Shown piece after piece: positions 15,340-23,631 of a stretch of DNA of 36,328 nt. How positions within the stretch are numbered: the stretch's first letter is position 1; every line of letters begins with the position of its first letter. A model generated the notes under the pieces. That model made no database searches. It had not been told where the DNA came from and saw only the letters and a list, made by a program, of their open reading frames with translations. Source of the stretch: Nanobdellota archaeon (GTDB lineage: Archaea; Nanobdellota; Nanobdellia; Woesearchaeales; UBA9642); contig JAKAKR010000014.1 in the NCBI GenBank assembly GCA_021813435.1, positions 122,889 through 159,216 on the forward strand, in the 5' to 3' direction. Both the position numbers and the translations under genes were made by a program.

Positions 15340-16329
15340 ATGCCTGCAGTATATTTTTCAAAATCAATTGAACCAATCCTTGAAAAACTTGACTTCTCAA
15401 AACTTGGCAAACGTGTTGCAATAAAAGTCCATTTCGGAGAGCAGGGATGCAAAACCTACATCAACCCCCAACTCGTCCGTACAGTGTATGATGCGATTGT
15501 CTCCACCGGAAGAAGCGCAACACTCGTCGAGTGCAATGTACTCTATCGCGGCAGCAGGACCAACACGACTGATCATCTCAAGACTGCAAGGGCGCATGGA
15601 TTTGATATGCCTATTGATATTCTCGATGGAGAGTTTGGTCAGGAATTTACTGAAATCAATAAATGCAAGATCGGCGCAGGAATAGAAAAGTATGATTCAC
15701 TTGTAGTGATCAGCCACTTTAAGGGGCATATTGCCGCAGGATTCGGCGGCGCAATAAAAAACGTCGGTATGGGCCTGGGAAGCCGCGCAGGAAAACTGGA
15801 GATGCACGCAGGCATTCATCCCATCATCGGCCCGTCCTGTACCGGATGCCAAAAATGTATTGAATCATGCAATGCAAAAGCAATCACATTGACGCCGGAC
15901 CATAAAGCATATATTGATCCCAAACTATGCGAGGGCTGCGCTATGTGTATTGCAGTCTGCCCGCATCATGTAGTCGCGCTTCCCTGGGAGAATGAGGCGC
16001 CGCATGAATTGCAAAAACGCGTTGCGCAGTATGCAAAAGCTGTGCTCTCAAGATTTCCCAATACTATATTCATCAATGTTCTAGAAAATATCACCAAGGA
16101 CTGCGACTGCTTTGGAATTGTGCAAAAGCCAATCATGGATAATGTAGGGATACTCGCAACGCAAGGCGCAGAGAGTATTGTTGCAATCGATAAGGCAAGC
16201 CTTGATCTCGCAGACAAACACTCGCATCATGCATTCTCAAAACTGAACAGTATCGATAAGGAATTGCAGATTACACAGGCAAAAGACCACGGGCTTGGCA
16301 GTAGTACCTACACAATTCTGGAGTCTTAG
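15340..16329 (+). CDS. DUF362 domain protein with two 4Fe-4S clusters
   Basis: 329 residues. The DUF362 domain (about 1-160 and 210-329) has the HFGE segment (31-34), SHFKGH (125-130) and GFGGAIKNVGMG (134-145). A bacterial-type ferredoxin insert carries two cluster motifs: Cys167, 170, 173, 177 and Cys197, 200, 203, 207. Such proteins are thought to be cytosolic redox enzymes, but the reaction is not established. Transcription appears leaderless. The adjacent nitroreductase (114 bases downstream, own Shine-Dalgarno) may belong to the same redox context. Confidence 0.9.
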   Translation: MPAVYFSKSIEPILEKLDFSKLGKRVAIKVHFGEQGCKTYINPQLVRTVYDAIVSTGRSATLVECNVLYRGSRTNTTDHLKTARAHGFDMPIDILDGEFGQEFTEINKCKIGAGIEKYDSLVVISHFKGHIAAGFGGAIKNVGMGLGSRAGKLEMHAGIHPIIGPSCTGCQKCIESCNAKAITLTPDHKAYIDPKLCEGCAMCIAVCPHHVVALPWENEAPHELQKRVAQYAKAVLSRFPNTIFINVLENITKDCDCFGIVQKPIMDNVGILATQGAESIVAIDKASLDLADKHSHHAFSKLNSIDKELQITQAKDHGLGSSTYTILES

Positions 16330-16443
16330 GAGTTATATTCCATTAATTTTATAAAGGTCTAAAGGTTTCTTTTGGATACCAAGGTAAGAAAACACTTACC
16401 GGTTTTGTTCTAGAATACACAGAAGACAATTCGAGGTGGAATT

Positions 16444-17025
16444 ATGGAATTCAAGGAAATCGTACAAAAAAGATACGCAACAAAAAGTTTTGACGGAAAG
16501 ACAGTCCCTCAGGAAAAGATTGATGAATTATTCGAGATCATCAGGCTCTCTGCCTCATCATTCAATCTCCAGCCCTGGAAAATAAAAGTGATCCATGATA
16601 AAGAGACCAAAGAGAAGCTTGCTCCGGCATCCTGGAACCAGCCGCAGATAGCATCATGCTCGCACCTGCTCGTCTTTTGCGCAGACACTAATATCAAGGA
16701 AAACATCGCAAAGATCGACAAGATGACTGGCGGCAACGCTAAAGAATATGTCAAGATGATGGAAGATTTCGAGGCAAAAATGCCTGCAGACAAGAAACTT
16801 TCCTGGGCGCAACGCCAGGTCTATCTTGCAGTAGGAAACGCCATCAATGGCGCGAAATCATTGGGATTTGACTCCTGCCCTATGGAAGGGTTCAACCCTG
16901 AGGAGTACGCAAAAATCCTGAAATTGCCCAAGAATCTTGTGCCAACAACTGTGGTTCCTGTCGGATATGCAAGCGATACTCCGCGACCAAAGATGCGCTT
17001 TGCAAAAAAAGAAGTATTTATCTAA
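16444..17025 (+). CDS. Nitroreductase-family FMN oxidoreductase
   Basis: 193 residues. The N-terminal F-K-E-I-V-x-K-R-Y-A-T-K-S-F motif and the SSFNLQPWKI segment (37-46) are the FMN-binding features of NfsB/DrgA-type nitroreductases. DSCPMEGFNPEEYAKIL (about 140-156) and the C-terminal VVPVGYASD-x-PRPKMRF complete the fold. The family reduces nitro compounds or quinones with NAD(P)H; the natural substrate here is unknown. The ATG is supported by GAGGTGG (16433-16439). A TATA-like TTTTATAAAG at 16348-16357 leaves a leader of about 70 bases. Confidence 0.92.
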   Translation: MEFKEIVQKRYATKSFDGKTVPQEKIDELFEIIRLSASSFNLQPWKIKVIHDKETKEKLAPASWNQPQIASCSHLLVFCADTNIKENIAKIDKMTGGNAKEYVKMMEDFEAKMPADKKLSWAQRQVYLAVGNAINGAKSLGFDSCPMEGFNPEEYAKILKLPKNLVPTTVVPVGYASDTPRPKMRFAKKEVFI

Positions 17026-17027
17026 TT

Positions 17028-17053
17028 TTTTGACTTTTTAATCTTTTTTTTCC
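17028..17053 (+). terminator. Poly-T tract after the nitroreductase gene
   Basis: Runs of six, five and eight T follow the stop codon within 26 bases, consistent with archaeal termination. The tract overlaps the 3' end of the convergent gene. Confidence 0.5.
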
Positions 17054-17403
17054 AGGGAAATCGCCACAGGATTTTCCTTCGAGAATTTTTCGCGTTCTCT
17101 TGTATTTTCTTCCTCAAATGTACGATCGATATAAAAATTCTTCCCAGGCAAAAGATAATCGTTAGAGGGGGTATCACGAGTAAGAGGTATGCTCTTTACT
17201 GTAGTGGCAGTACGATAATAGAGCCGCGCCTCAAGATTATTCTTTCCAGAATATGTCACGTCACAGATAACCCCGATGAATATAGGGTCTGCATCAGGAG
17301 ATGATTTTTCATAGAGTTCAATATCGTGCGTTTTGTACGCATCAATAGGAATCGCACCGGATTGGTTCGTAAAGAGATTGTACCGCAGGATTTTATTGGG
17401 CAT
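17038..17403 (-). CDS. Hypothetical protein, beta-rich
   Basis: 121 residues, no signal peptide or membrane segment, no family recognised. The middle is beta-prone (IFIGVICDVTYSGKNNLEARLYYRTAT) and the C-terminus is a charged helix (EEENTREREKF). A TATA box GATTTAAATAG (17424-17434 region, minus strand) is about 26 bases before the ATG, so it has its own leaderless promoter. It follows nucS on the same strand after a 66-base gap, but the promoter argues for separate expression. Confidence 0.7.
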   Translation of the reverse strand: MPNKILRYNLFTNQSGAIPIDAYKTHDIELYEKSSPDADPIFIGVICDVTYSGKNNLEARLYYRTATTVKSIPLTRDTPSNDYLLPGKNFYIDRTFEEENTREREKFSKENPVAISLEKKD

Positions 17404-17469
17404 AAGCAGGTAAAAAAGGCGCAGATTTAAATAGTTTACTACTTTAGAGAAAAAACAAATAAACGCGAT

Positions 17470-18210
17470 TTAGAATTCTCCAAGCCGCTTTTGATTGGTG
17501 TCATATTTTTCCAGATATTTTGGGGGAACAATCATGACATACTCAAACCCCTGTTCATAAAGCATCGTTTTTGCATTCTCCGATATACGGGGAGAAGCGA
17601 TCATGCCGCGAATATTTTTTTCCGGAATACCCTTGCTGCGCGCAATCTTGTGCACATAACGGTGCAATTGGCTTACTGCCTTGAAATCCGCCATATCGCG
17701 CTTGCACTCGATAACAACAACTTTTCCGTTCTTGTCTGTTCCGAAAACATCAATAAACCCGAATTGTGTATGCTCTTCGCGGCTGAAGGGTTTAAAACCC
17801 TGCTCGATAAGACCAGGATTTGCATAGATCATATCGCTCATGTCAGCCTCGCTACCCTGCACCTGGATCTTATTGCCGTCCTCAAGGCCGTGGCTTTTCA
17901 CAAAATGGATCTGTTCAAAGCGGATATCCATATAATCTTTCTGGAACTGATGATGACTCTTCAGAAATATCCCTTTTGCATCCTCAACAATGCGATGTTC
18001 TGTCCCATCCTTCATATAATTGATAGGGTTTACCCCGGTCGGTTGATGGACAAGAAGCGTCTTATCTGATTTGACAAGGATAATACGGTCACCAAGCGGG
18101 AGATAACTCTCGACCTTCCCGAAATACCACACCTCACAGAGCGCAGCGATAAGAACAGTCTCATTACGCTCAAGCGCGGCCAGTATTTGTGCGATTTCGT
18201 TCTCCATCAT
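17470..18210 (-). CDS. nucS: Mismatch-specific endonuclease NucS/EndoMS
   Basis: Cuts double-stranded DNA at mismatches (mainly G:T, G:G, T:T) and gives archaea and some bacteria a MutS-independent mismatch repair. 246 residues, the normal length. The N-terminal DNA-binding domain is followed by a RecB-like nuclease with Asp154 (GFIDVFGTD), Glu168 and Lys170 (IECKRD), and QLHRY (181-185). The C-terminus ends in QKRLGEF, which fits a PCNA-interacting QxxLxxF box. The first two codons are both ATG; either could start. A TATA box near 18251-18262 leaves a leader of about 20 bases. The divergent neighbour is rps15. Confidence 0.95.
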   Translation of the reverse strand: MMENEIAQILAALERNETVLIAALCEVWYFGKVESYLPLGDRIILVKSDKTLLVHQPTGVNPINYMKDGTEHRIVEDAKGIFLKSHHQFQKDYMDIRFEQIHFVKSHGLEDGNKIQVQGSEADMSDMIYANPGLIEQGFKPFSREEHTQFGFIDVFGTDKNGKVVVIECKRDMADFKAVSQLHRYVHKIARSKGIPEKNIRGMIASPRISENAKTMLYEQGFEYVMIVPPKYLEKYDTNQKRLGEF

Positions 18211-18250
18211 ATCAACTCTTTGGAAACTATTTCGGAGAGTATGACATAAA

Positions 18251-18262
18251 CTTTATAAATAC
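18251..18262. promoter_or_regulatory. Shared TATA region between nucS and rps15
   Basis: CTTTATAAATAC reads as a TATA box on the plus strand (leader of about 95 bases before rps15) and as TATTTATAAAG on the minus strand towards nucS. Confidence 0.55.
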
Positions 18263-18277
18263 TTTTCTTTTCCGTTC

Positions 18278-18374
18278 ACTATACGAGAGATAGCCGAGTG
18301 CAAGCCCGCGCTATGCTGGAGACATTATTCTCCGATAACTCAAAAACATAAAAAATCAGATGAGGGTATAGAAC
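18278..18374 (+). promoter_or_regulatory. Structured 5' leader of rps15
   Basis: Possible stems: outer GAGT (18296-18299) with ACTC (18338-18341); inside it AGC-CCGC-GCT near 18304-18313 and GGAGA (18318-18322) with TCTCC (18329-18333). Together these would make a three-way junction, the kind of structure protein S15 recognises in 16S rRNA. A Shine-Dalgarno-like GAGGGT (18362-18367) follows. Autoregulation is inference. Confidence 0.4.
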
Positions 18375-18827
18375 ATGGCACGAAAATACTCAGGAGCAAA
18401 AGGAAAAGCCGGAAGTAAAAAACCGGTTAAGCAGACTGTTCCTTCATGGAATAGATACAGCACCAAGGAAGTTGAGATGCTGATACTCAAATTGAAAAAA
18501 GAGGGAAAGACCCCCTCGCAGATCGGATTGTATCTTCGTGACGTCTATGGCGTTCCGGACATCAAGGTGCTCACCGGAAAAAGCATCACTGCAATTCTTA
18601 AGGAGAAAGATTCACTAGACCAGCTTCCTGAGGATCTGAGTTTCATGATCAAAAAATTAATCATGATCAAAAAACACCTTGATGAGAACAAGCAGGACAA
18701 GGTCGCCTTGCGCGGTCTGCAGATTACTGAGTCAAAAATCCAGGCACTGGTAAAGTATTACAAGCGGACTGGACGATTGCCTGCAGACTGGAAATATGAT
18801 GTCTCCAAGGCAAAACTGTACGTATAA
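18375..18827 (+). CDS. rps15: Small ribosomal subunit protein uS15, archaeal form
   Basis: Binds the central domain of 16S rRNA early in 30S assembly. 150 residues with the archaeal/eukaryotic N-terminal extension (W-x-x-Y-S-x-x-E-V and GKTPSQIGLYLRD), absent from bacterial S15. The conserved core follows, with DLSFMIKK, a helix with KHLDENKQDK, LRGLQITESKIQALVKYYKR-type residues, and a final LPADWKYD. The ATG is supported by GAGGGT seven bases upstream. It has its own promoter and a long structured leader; the next gene (sod) has its own Shine-Dalgarno 120 bases on. Confidence 0.96.
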   Translation: MARKYSGAKGKAGSKKPVKQTVPSWNRYSTKEVEMLILKLKKEGKTPSQIGLYLRDVYGVPDIKVLTGKSITAILKEKDSLDQLPEDLSFMIKKLIMIKKHLDENKQDKVALRGLQITESKIQALVKYYKRTGRLPADWKYDVSKAKLYV

Positions 18828-18946
18828 AGTAGCACATATTTTTTATTTTTTCTCTTCTTTTCTTCGTATACGTTTTTTAGGATGCGATAATTTCATAAAA
18901 CATATAAAGTAGCAATAATTAACCATTGTTAACTCGAGGTGGAACA

Positions 18947-19552
18947 ATGTATCAACTAAAACCATTACCTTACGCATATAACGCGCTGGAACCTTATATT
19001 GACGAAGCAACCATGAAGTTGCATCACGACAAGCACCATCAGGCATATGTCGATAAATTGAATGCCGCGGTGGAAAAGCATCCGGAACTTTTCAAGAAAG
19101 AAGTGCTTGTACTGCTCAAAGAGCTTGATAAGATTCCTGAGGATATCCGCACTGCAGTAAGAAACCACGGCGGCGGGACATGGAATCATGACTTCTTTTG
19201 GAGTGTGATGAAGACCGGGACAAAACCGCACGGAGAAGTCCTTGACGCAATTGAGAAGAAATTTGGGTCATTCGATAAATTCAAGGAAGCGTTCACTAAC
19301 GCTGCAGTCGGGCAATTCGGTTCAGGATGGGCGTGGCTTGTGGTAGATAAAGGCGCGCTCGAGATTGTCGCAACTGCAAATCAGGACTCGCCGGTATCCA
19401 GCGGCAAGACGCCGCTTGTCTGTATCGACGTCTGGGAGCATTCCTATTATCTTAAATACCAGAATCGCCGTGCAGAATACATTGCAGCATTCTTCAATGT
19501 CATCAATTGGGATGCTGTTGAAAAAAATTACAAGGATGCAGCAAAAAACTGA
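18947..19552 (+). CDS. sod: Superoxide dismutase, Fe/Mn family, Mn-type residues
   Basis: Converts superoxide to oxygen and hydrogen peroxide in the cytosol. 201 residues from ATG 18947, chosen because GAGGTGG sits directly upstream and the family N-terminus (Y-x-L-x-P-L-P-Y) begins there. The four metal ligands are His26, His81, Asp161 and His165. Gly77 and Gln146 (in TANQDSP) occupy the positions that mark Mn-type enzymes, whereas Fe-type enzymes carry their active-site Gln near position 69-77. Presence of this enzyme suggests exposure to oxygen at times. Confidence 0.95.
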   Translation: MYQLKPLPYAYNALEPYIDEATMKLHHDKHHQAYVDKLNAAVEKHPELFKKEVLVLLKELDKIPEDIRTAVRNHGGGTWNHDFFWSVMKTGTKPHGEVLDAIEKKFGSFDKFKEAFTNAAVGQFGSGWAWLVVDKGALEIVATANQDSPVSSGKTPLVCIDVWEHSYYLKYQNRRAEYIAAFFNVINWDAVEKNYKDAAKN

Positions 19553-19618
19553 GAAAGTTATCACTTATTAGTTGTTCTTAATCGAAATGTTTTTAAATAG
19601 GAGAATCCCGACTACAGT

Positions 19619-20287
19619 ATGGACGAGACTGCAATAACCCCTACTGCACAACAACCGCAATACCGCATATTCAGCAATACAGAAAACAGTTATCAGGGAC
19701 TTCAGGAACTCTATGAGAATAGATACCTGCCGGTAAACATGCGGGAACTGATCGATATCATTCTTGACAATAATCCCGGCTTCAATCCAGGCCGCGAGGT
19801 CATTATCACGCCAAGCCTACGCATCACGCCACCATACAAAGCAGGAGAAGAACAGATAGTCTACACCCATGAATCAGAATATTTCTATTTTCCACAACAT
19901 ATCAAAACAAGCGCAGAAACACAAAAGAACGGTGCAGGAACATATCCACTCAGCGAACTGTATAGAGCCACACAAATCGCTGATGGAATGCAGACCATTG
20001 TTCTGACTGGTGAAGCAGTCCATGCAGATTCAGGAATCATGAATCTTGATGATGCATCCAAGAATCCACATGCAAAAGCCATCATCGGGCCGCGGATAGG
20101 AGAATATCTTGAATGGTACAGCAAAAATATCGGGGAATTCATCGAGATATACCATAAACTCGATCATGATGCTGTTCCCCGCGCAAGACTGCTTGCAATG
20201 AACCTGCACACTAAGGATCATGGTTATGGTAGCTTTGGCGCAAGTCACATCGGCAAGGGTGCAGCGTTTCTTGGCAAGACCGTGTAG
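19619..20287 (+). CDS. Hypothetical protein, 222 residues
   Basis: No family recognised. Soluble, with no signal peptide. It starts with a Thr/Pro/Gln-rich tail, then a mixed alpha/beta body; notable stretches are TPPYKAGEEQIVYTHES, IVLTGEAVHAD (about 125-135), GPRIGEYLEWY, and the C-terminal HTKDHGYGSFGASHIGKG. The last has a Gly-rich loop that could bind a phosphate group, but no known motif is complete. A TATA-like TTTTTAAAT (19590-19598) lies about 25 bases before the ATG, so it is probably leaderless and independent of sod. Confidence 0.78.
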   Translation: MDETAITPTAQQPQYRIFSNTENSYQGLQELYENRYLPVNMRELIDIILDNNPGFNPGREVIITPSLRITPPYKAGEEQIVYTHESEYFYFPQHIKTSAETQKNGAGTYPLSELYRATQIADGMQTIVLTGEAVHADSGIMNLDDASKNPHAKAIIGPRIGEYLEWYSKNIGEFIEIYHKLDHDAVPRARLLAMNLHTKDHGYGSFGASHIGKGAAFLGKTV

Positions 20288-20371
20288 TCCAAAAGAGAGC
20301 AAACAAAAAAGTAGAAAAAAATTCTTGACGAGTACCATCAACTATTTAAAGGGGCAATAGCGCGCAAAGTG

Positions 20372-21799
20372 ATGAAACAGCAGCGCATTGATGACGCCAA
20401 ACCAGACTATGCTGCCTGGGAGACATCTCTGGATGAAGCTGCAAAAAAGTTTCTTGCAATACCTGCAAAAGAGCCCATACGAATCATTGGTCATCTTGAT
20501 GCAGATGGCATTTGCGCATCAGCAATTCTTATCAATGCGCTCATGATACTGAATCGGAAATACGCATTGACCATTCTTCCGACTGTGATCGAAGAAGCAA
20601 TAACACTTCTTGCACGCGAACAGGAAAAATATTTTGTGTTTGTGGATCTTGGCTCAGGAAATATCACAACAATTGGCGAGCTACTGCGCAACAAGACTGT
20701 ATTTATACTCGATCATCACCTGCCTGAACCTGCGGCAAACCCGCCGAACATCACTCACGTCAATCCCCATTACTGCAATATTGACGGATCCCAAGAGGTT
20801 TCAGGTGCAGGGGTCACATTCATTTTTACGCAAAAGATCACTCATGAAAAAAATACTGAGATGGCGCGAATCGCGATTGTCGGCGCAATCGGCGATGCAC
20901 CAGCGTTCCAGGAATTCCAAAAGTTGAACAACACCATCCTTCAACTTGCAATAAAGAATAATCTTATTGAAGTGAAGCGCGGGCTCAGATTTTTTGGGGT
21001 GCAGACAAAACCCATCCATAAAATACTCCAGTATAGCGCAGATATCATCATCCCAGAAGTTTCGGGGTCAGAGTCCGGAGCAATAGCATTTCTCGAACAA
21101 TTAGGGATCAATCCGCGCAAGGGAAAGTATTGGAAGAAAATCGCAGATCTTACTGAAGAGGAAAAGAAGAAACTTATTGCAGGAATCATAGCCAAACGAG
21201 AGGACCAGGAAAAGCCTGAGGATATCTTTGCAAACGCCTACCTGTTTGTGGGCGAAGAGGAGGACAGCCCCTATCGTGATGCAAAAGAATTTGCAACATT
21301 GCTCAACAGTTGCGGGCGATTGGGCAAGGCAAGTATCGGCATCGGCGCATGCCTCAATGATACGCGCATGAAAGAACTTGCAGTGCAGAATCTTGCAAAA
21401 TACCGTAAAGAGATAGTCAATGCCATGCACTGGTACAAGGATCAGAAAAATACAAATAGGATCATTAAAGGAAAAAACTATATCATCATCAATGCTGAAG
21501 AGGATATTCTTCCGACCATGATCGGAACTTTCGGGTCCATACTCTCCAAATCCAATACATTTGAAGAAAATACATTCATCCTTACGCTTGCACGCAATAT
21601 CGATACAACCACCAAGGTATCGCTGCGCGTCAGCGGGCAAAACCCCACGATCAATCTCAAGGATATCATCACCCGCATGATCGCAAGAATTGCGCAGGGT
21701 ACTGCAGGCGGACATCTTCATGCCGCAGGAGCAGTCATCAATACAGAGGATGAAGAAAAATTCATTGATGCGGCAATGGATATACTGGGGAAAGCGTAA
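20372..21799 (+). CDS. DHH/DHHA1 family nuclease (archaeal RecJ-like)
   Basis: 475 residues. The DHH domain carries metal ligands in HLDADG (Asp43, Asp45), VDLGSG (Asp92) and the name motif DHH (114-116). A C-terminal DHHA1 domain has GTAGGHLHAAGAVI (about 445-458), which binds nucleic acid. Archaeal members of this length include the GINS-associated nuclease GAN and related RecJ-like proteins acting in replication and repair, or on short RNA; which subgroup applies is not certain. ATG 20372 is preferred over GTG 20369 because the TATA box ACTATTTAAA (20341-20350) is about 26 bases before it and no Shine-Dalgarno exists. Confidence 0.92.
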   Translation: MKQQRIDDAKPDYAAWETSLDEAAKKFLAIPAKEPIRIIGHLDADGICASAILINALMILNRKYALTILPTVIEEAITLLAREQEKYFVFVDLGSGNITTIGELLRNKTVFILDHHLPEPAANPPNITHVNPHYCNIDGSQEVSGAGVTFIFTQKITHEKNTEMARIAIVGAIGDAPAFQEFQKLNNTILQLAIKNNLIEVKRGLRFFGVQTKPIHKILQYSADIIIPEVSGSESGAIAFLEQLGINPRKGKYWKKIADLTEEEKKKLIAGIIAKREDQEKPEDIFANAYLFVGEEEDSPYRDAKEFATLLNSCGRLGKASIGIGACLNDTRMKELAVQNLAKYRKEIVNAMHWYKDQKNTNRIIKGKNYIIINAEEDILPTMIGTFGSILSKSNTFEENTFILTLARNIDTTTKVSLRVSGQNPTINLKDIITRMIARIAQGTAGGHLHAAGAVINTEDEEKFIDAAMDILGKA

Positions 21800-21862
21800 A
21801 AAAAAGGATGAACCCACAACCCGCAATTAATAACTACTTCTAAGTAACAAAAAACCGCAAAG

Positions 21863-21872
21863 TTTATAAATA
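21863..21872 (+). promoter_or_regulatory. TATA box of the signal peptidase gene
   Basis: TTTATAAATA, about 50 bases before the ATG at 21915. The short leader contains a CTGCT/AGCAG hairpin (about 21873-21888) and a strong ribosome site GGGGGGTG (21903-21910), unlike the mostly leaderless neighbours. Confidence 0.55.
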
Positions 21873-21914
21873 CTGCTATCTTAAGCAGGATAAGCACAAA
21901 TTGGGGGGTGCATT

Positions 21915-22433
21915 ATGAAATCATTATTCCTGAAGGCAGTACTGCTTACCGCAATATTCATGCTGGGATTTTTGACCAGTACAATCCTTGCACAATCACA
22001 TAGCGAGCAGCAACCTGCAAGCAATATCCAGGGACTCACCACAGGGACAAAAACAAATACTGATGAAGTCCAAAGTCCGAATGATTGGGTCAAGGAAAAT
22101 CAGATTAAGGTATACAACAGCCAAGTTGTTCTTAATATTGCCAATGCACAATGGGCGACATTCACTGATACGCATAGCATGGAGCCAGTGCTCAGTTCAC
22201 GTGCAAACGCTATAGAAATTGTCCCCAATTGCCCGGGAGATATCAAGATCGGAGACATTGTGTCCTACAGCTCAGCATATGCTGATGGCATCATTATTCA
22301 TCGCGTTGTGGCAATAGACAGCGATGCGCAGGGAACGTATTTCACCATGAAAGGAGATAATAACAAAGAAGATGACCCTGGCAGGATCCGCTGCTCGCAA
22401 GTCAAGCGGGTTGTTGTAGGAATCATCTACTAA
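21915..22433 (+). CDS. Signal peptidase I-like protease (S26, ER/archaeal type)
   Basis: Cleaves signal peptides from exported proteins at the outer face of the membrane. 172 residues with one N-terminal membrane anchor (about 7-26). A 50-residue Ser/Thr/Gln-rich linker leads to the S26 boxes: THSMEP with nucleophile Ser88, HRV with His129 (His replaces the bacterial Lys, as in archaea and ER enzymes), and GDNN with Asp148 followed by Asp153/Asp154. It is short and lacks the second membrane segment some archaeal enzymes have. The ATG is well supported by GGGGGGTG. Confidence 0.9.
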   Translation: MKSLFLKAVLLTAIFMLGFLTSTILAQSHSEQQPASNIQGLTTGTKTNTDEVQSPNDWVKENQIKVYNSQVVLNIANAQWATFTDTHSMEPVLSSRANAIEIVPNCPGDIKIGDIVSYSSAYADGIIIHRVVAIDSDAQGTYFTMKGDNNKEDDPGRIRCSQVKRVVVGIIY

Positions 22434-22487
22434 ATCATAAAAACAACACCAAAAAGAGCATAACTTACCCTAAAAAAAGGCGCGCCA

Positions 22488-22574
22488 ATGAAAAAAATCA
22501 AACTGACAAACTACCTCTACTACACCATTGCCGGTGTACTTATTATCATGACTATTATTCTTGCATTAAGGTAG
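22488..22574 (+). CDS. Possible 28-residue single-TM peptide
   Basis: From ATG 22488 to TAG 22572-22574. A basic, Tyr-rich start (MKKIKLTNYLYY) is followed by one strongly hydrophobic helix (TIAGVLIIMTIILALR). The layout fits a tail- or signal-anchored small membrane protein. Only a weak AAGG precedes the start. It lies 54 bases after the signal peptidase gene and may share its transcript. Confidence 0.4.
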   Translation: MKKIKLTNYLYYTIAGVLIIMTIILALR

Positions 22575-22579
22575 ATGCC

Positions 22580-22663
22580 ATGCTCCCACTTTACGAAATC
22601 GTGGGTAGATTGTATACCGCAGCAGTAGAACAGGCAAAAAAAGATATCAACGCGTACACTTGA
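22580..22663 (+). CDS. Possible 27-residue peptide
   Basis: An open frame from ATG 22580 to TGA 22661-22663 with a weak AAGGTAG ahead. Its 5' part contains the inverted repeat CCCAC-N11-GTGGG (near 22584-22604), so the segment may instead be a regulatory or terminator hairpin. Coding status is doubtful. Confidence 0.2.
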   Translation: MLPLYEIVGRLYTAAVEQAKKDINAYT

Positions 22664-22712
22664 GATAAGTCAAAAACGCTAATTATTTAAACAACGCATT
22701 CTCTCAATAAGC

Positions 22713-23630
22713 ATGATTCTTTCTGAGGAAGATGTTGAAAAGGCGATCCTTGCAGGAAAGATTGCAGGCAAAGCCCTAAAATACGGGCAAACGCTCATCA
22801 CGCCTGACGCACGCATTGTAGAAGTACTCGATAGAATCGAGGAATATATCATACAAAACGGTGGGGAAATCGCGTTTCCCGCACAGATTGCACGCAATGA
22901 TGTTGCCGCACATTCTTGTCCGCTCGCTGATGACCCGCAAACATTTCTGCCCACAGACATCATCAAACTAGACGTAGGCGTCCATGTTGATGGATTTATT
23001 GGCGATAATGCGCGAACAGTCATCTTTCGTGAGAACCCTGAATATGACGCATTAAAGACCCTCAAAACCGCTTCAGAGGATGCATTGCAGAATGCTATAA
23101 GCGTCATACGACCGGGCGTTACATTGGGTGAAATTGGACTCATGATCCAAGAGACGATCATGCGCTATGACCTGAGCCCTATCAAGAATCTCTCAGGTCA
23201 CGGCCTTGGAAAATATGCAGTCCACCAGCATCCGACAATCCCTAATTTTGATACATGTGACAAGACTGTCCTGCAGGAAAACCAGCATATTGCAATAGAG
23301 CCATTTGCAACAACAGGTCATGGACTCATCTATGAGAGCACTAATGCAACATTATTCAGCGTCACGCAGATAAAGCCTGTGCGCAGCCAATTTGCCCGCG
23401 AGGTGCTCAAAGATATCCAGACATTCAACGCGCTTCCCTTCACTACACGCTGGCTTACCAAAAAACATTCCCTTGCAAAAGTCCGCCTTGCACTTGCAGA
23501 ATTACGACAGGCAGGAATCATCCATGATTATCCGCCACTTGTCGAGTCAAAGCACGGACTGGTCAGTCAGACAGAACACACGCTTGTGGTCAGGGAAAAA
23601 CCAATCATTTCTACGCTCGTGGATGATTAA
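22713..23630 (+). CDS. map: Methionine aminopeptidase, type II
   Basis: Removes the initiator Met from nascent proteins in the cytosol. 305 residues, typical for archaeal enzymes. All metal ligands are present: Asp87, Asp98, His163, Glu196, Glu288; substrate-side His67 is also present. The type II alpha-helical insert lies at about 200-275 (with KKHSLAKVRLALAELRQAGI). A TATA-like AATTATTTAAAC (22681-22692) is about 26 bases before the ATG, so it is probably leaderless. It is convergent with a small gene whose stop lies one base beyond its own. Confidence 0.96.
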   Translation: MILSEEDVEKAILAGKIAGKALKYGQTLITPDARIVEVLDRIEEYIIQNGGEIAFPAQIARNDVAAHSCPLADDPQTFLPTDIIKLDVGVHVDGFIGDNARTVIFRENPEYDALKTLKTASEDALQNAISVIRPGVTLGEIGLMIQETIMRYDLSPIKNLSGHGLGKYAVHQHPTIPNFDTCDKTVLQENQHIAIEPFATTGHGLIYESTNATLFSVTQIKPVRSQFAREVLKDIQTFNALPFTTRWLTKKHSLAKVRLALAELRQAGIIHDYPPLVESKHGLVSQTEHTLVVREKPIISTLVDD

Positions 23631-23631
23631 A

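Noticed and set aside
17491-18069. Rightward 192-residue open frame inside nucS
   Set aside because: Antisense to nucS, which has all catalytic motifs; no ribosome site or promoter of its own.
18290-18345. tRNA-like 5' half (TAGCCGAGTG resembles a D-arm box A) before rps15
   Set aside because: No T-arm sequence, no acceptor-stem complement and no closed anticodon arm; read instead as a structured mRNA leader.
21101-21826. Leftward 241-residue open frame opposite the DHH/RecJ-like gene
   Set aside because: Entirely antisense to a gene with clear motifs; Cys-rich translation with no domain logic; a shadow of the rightward codon pattern.
22576-22610. IS200/IS605-type hairpin end at CCCAC-N11-GTGGG
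   Set aside because: No TnpA or TnpB gene nearby and no second end found; the hairpin alone is not enough.
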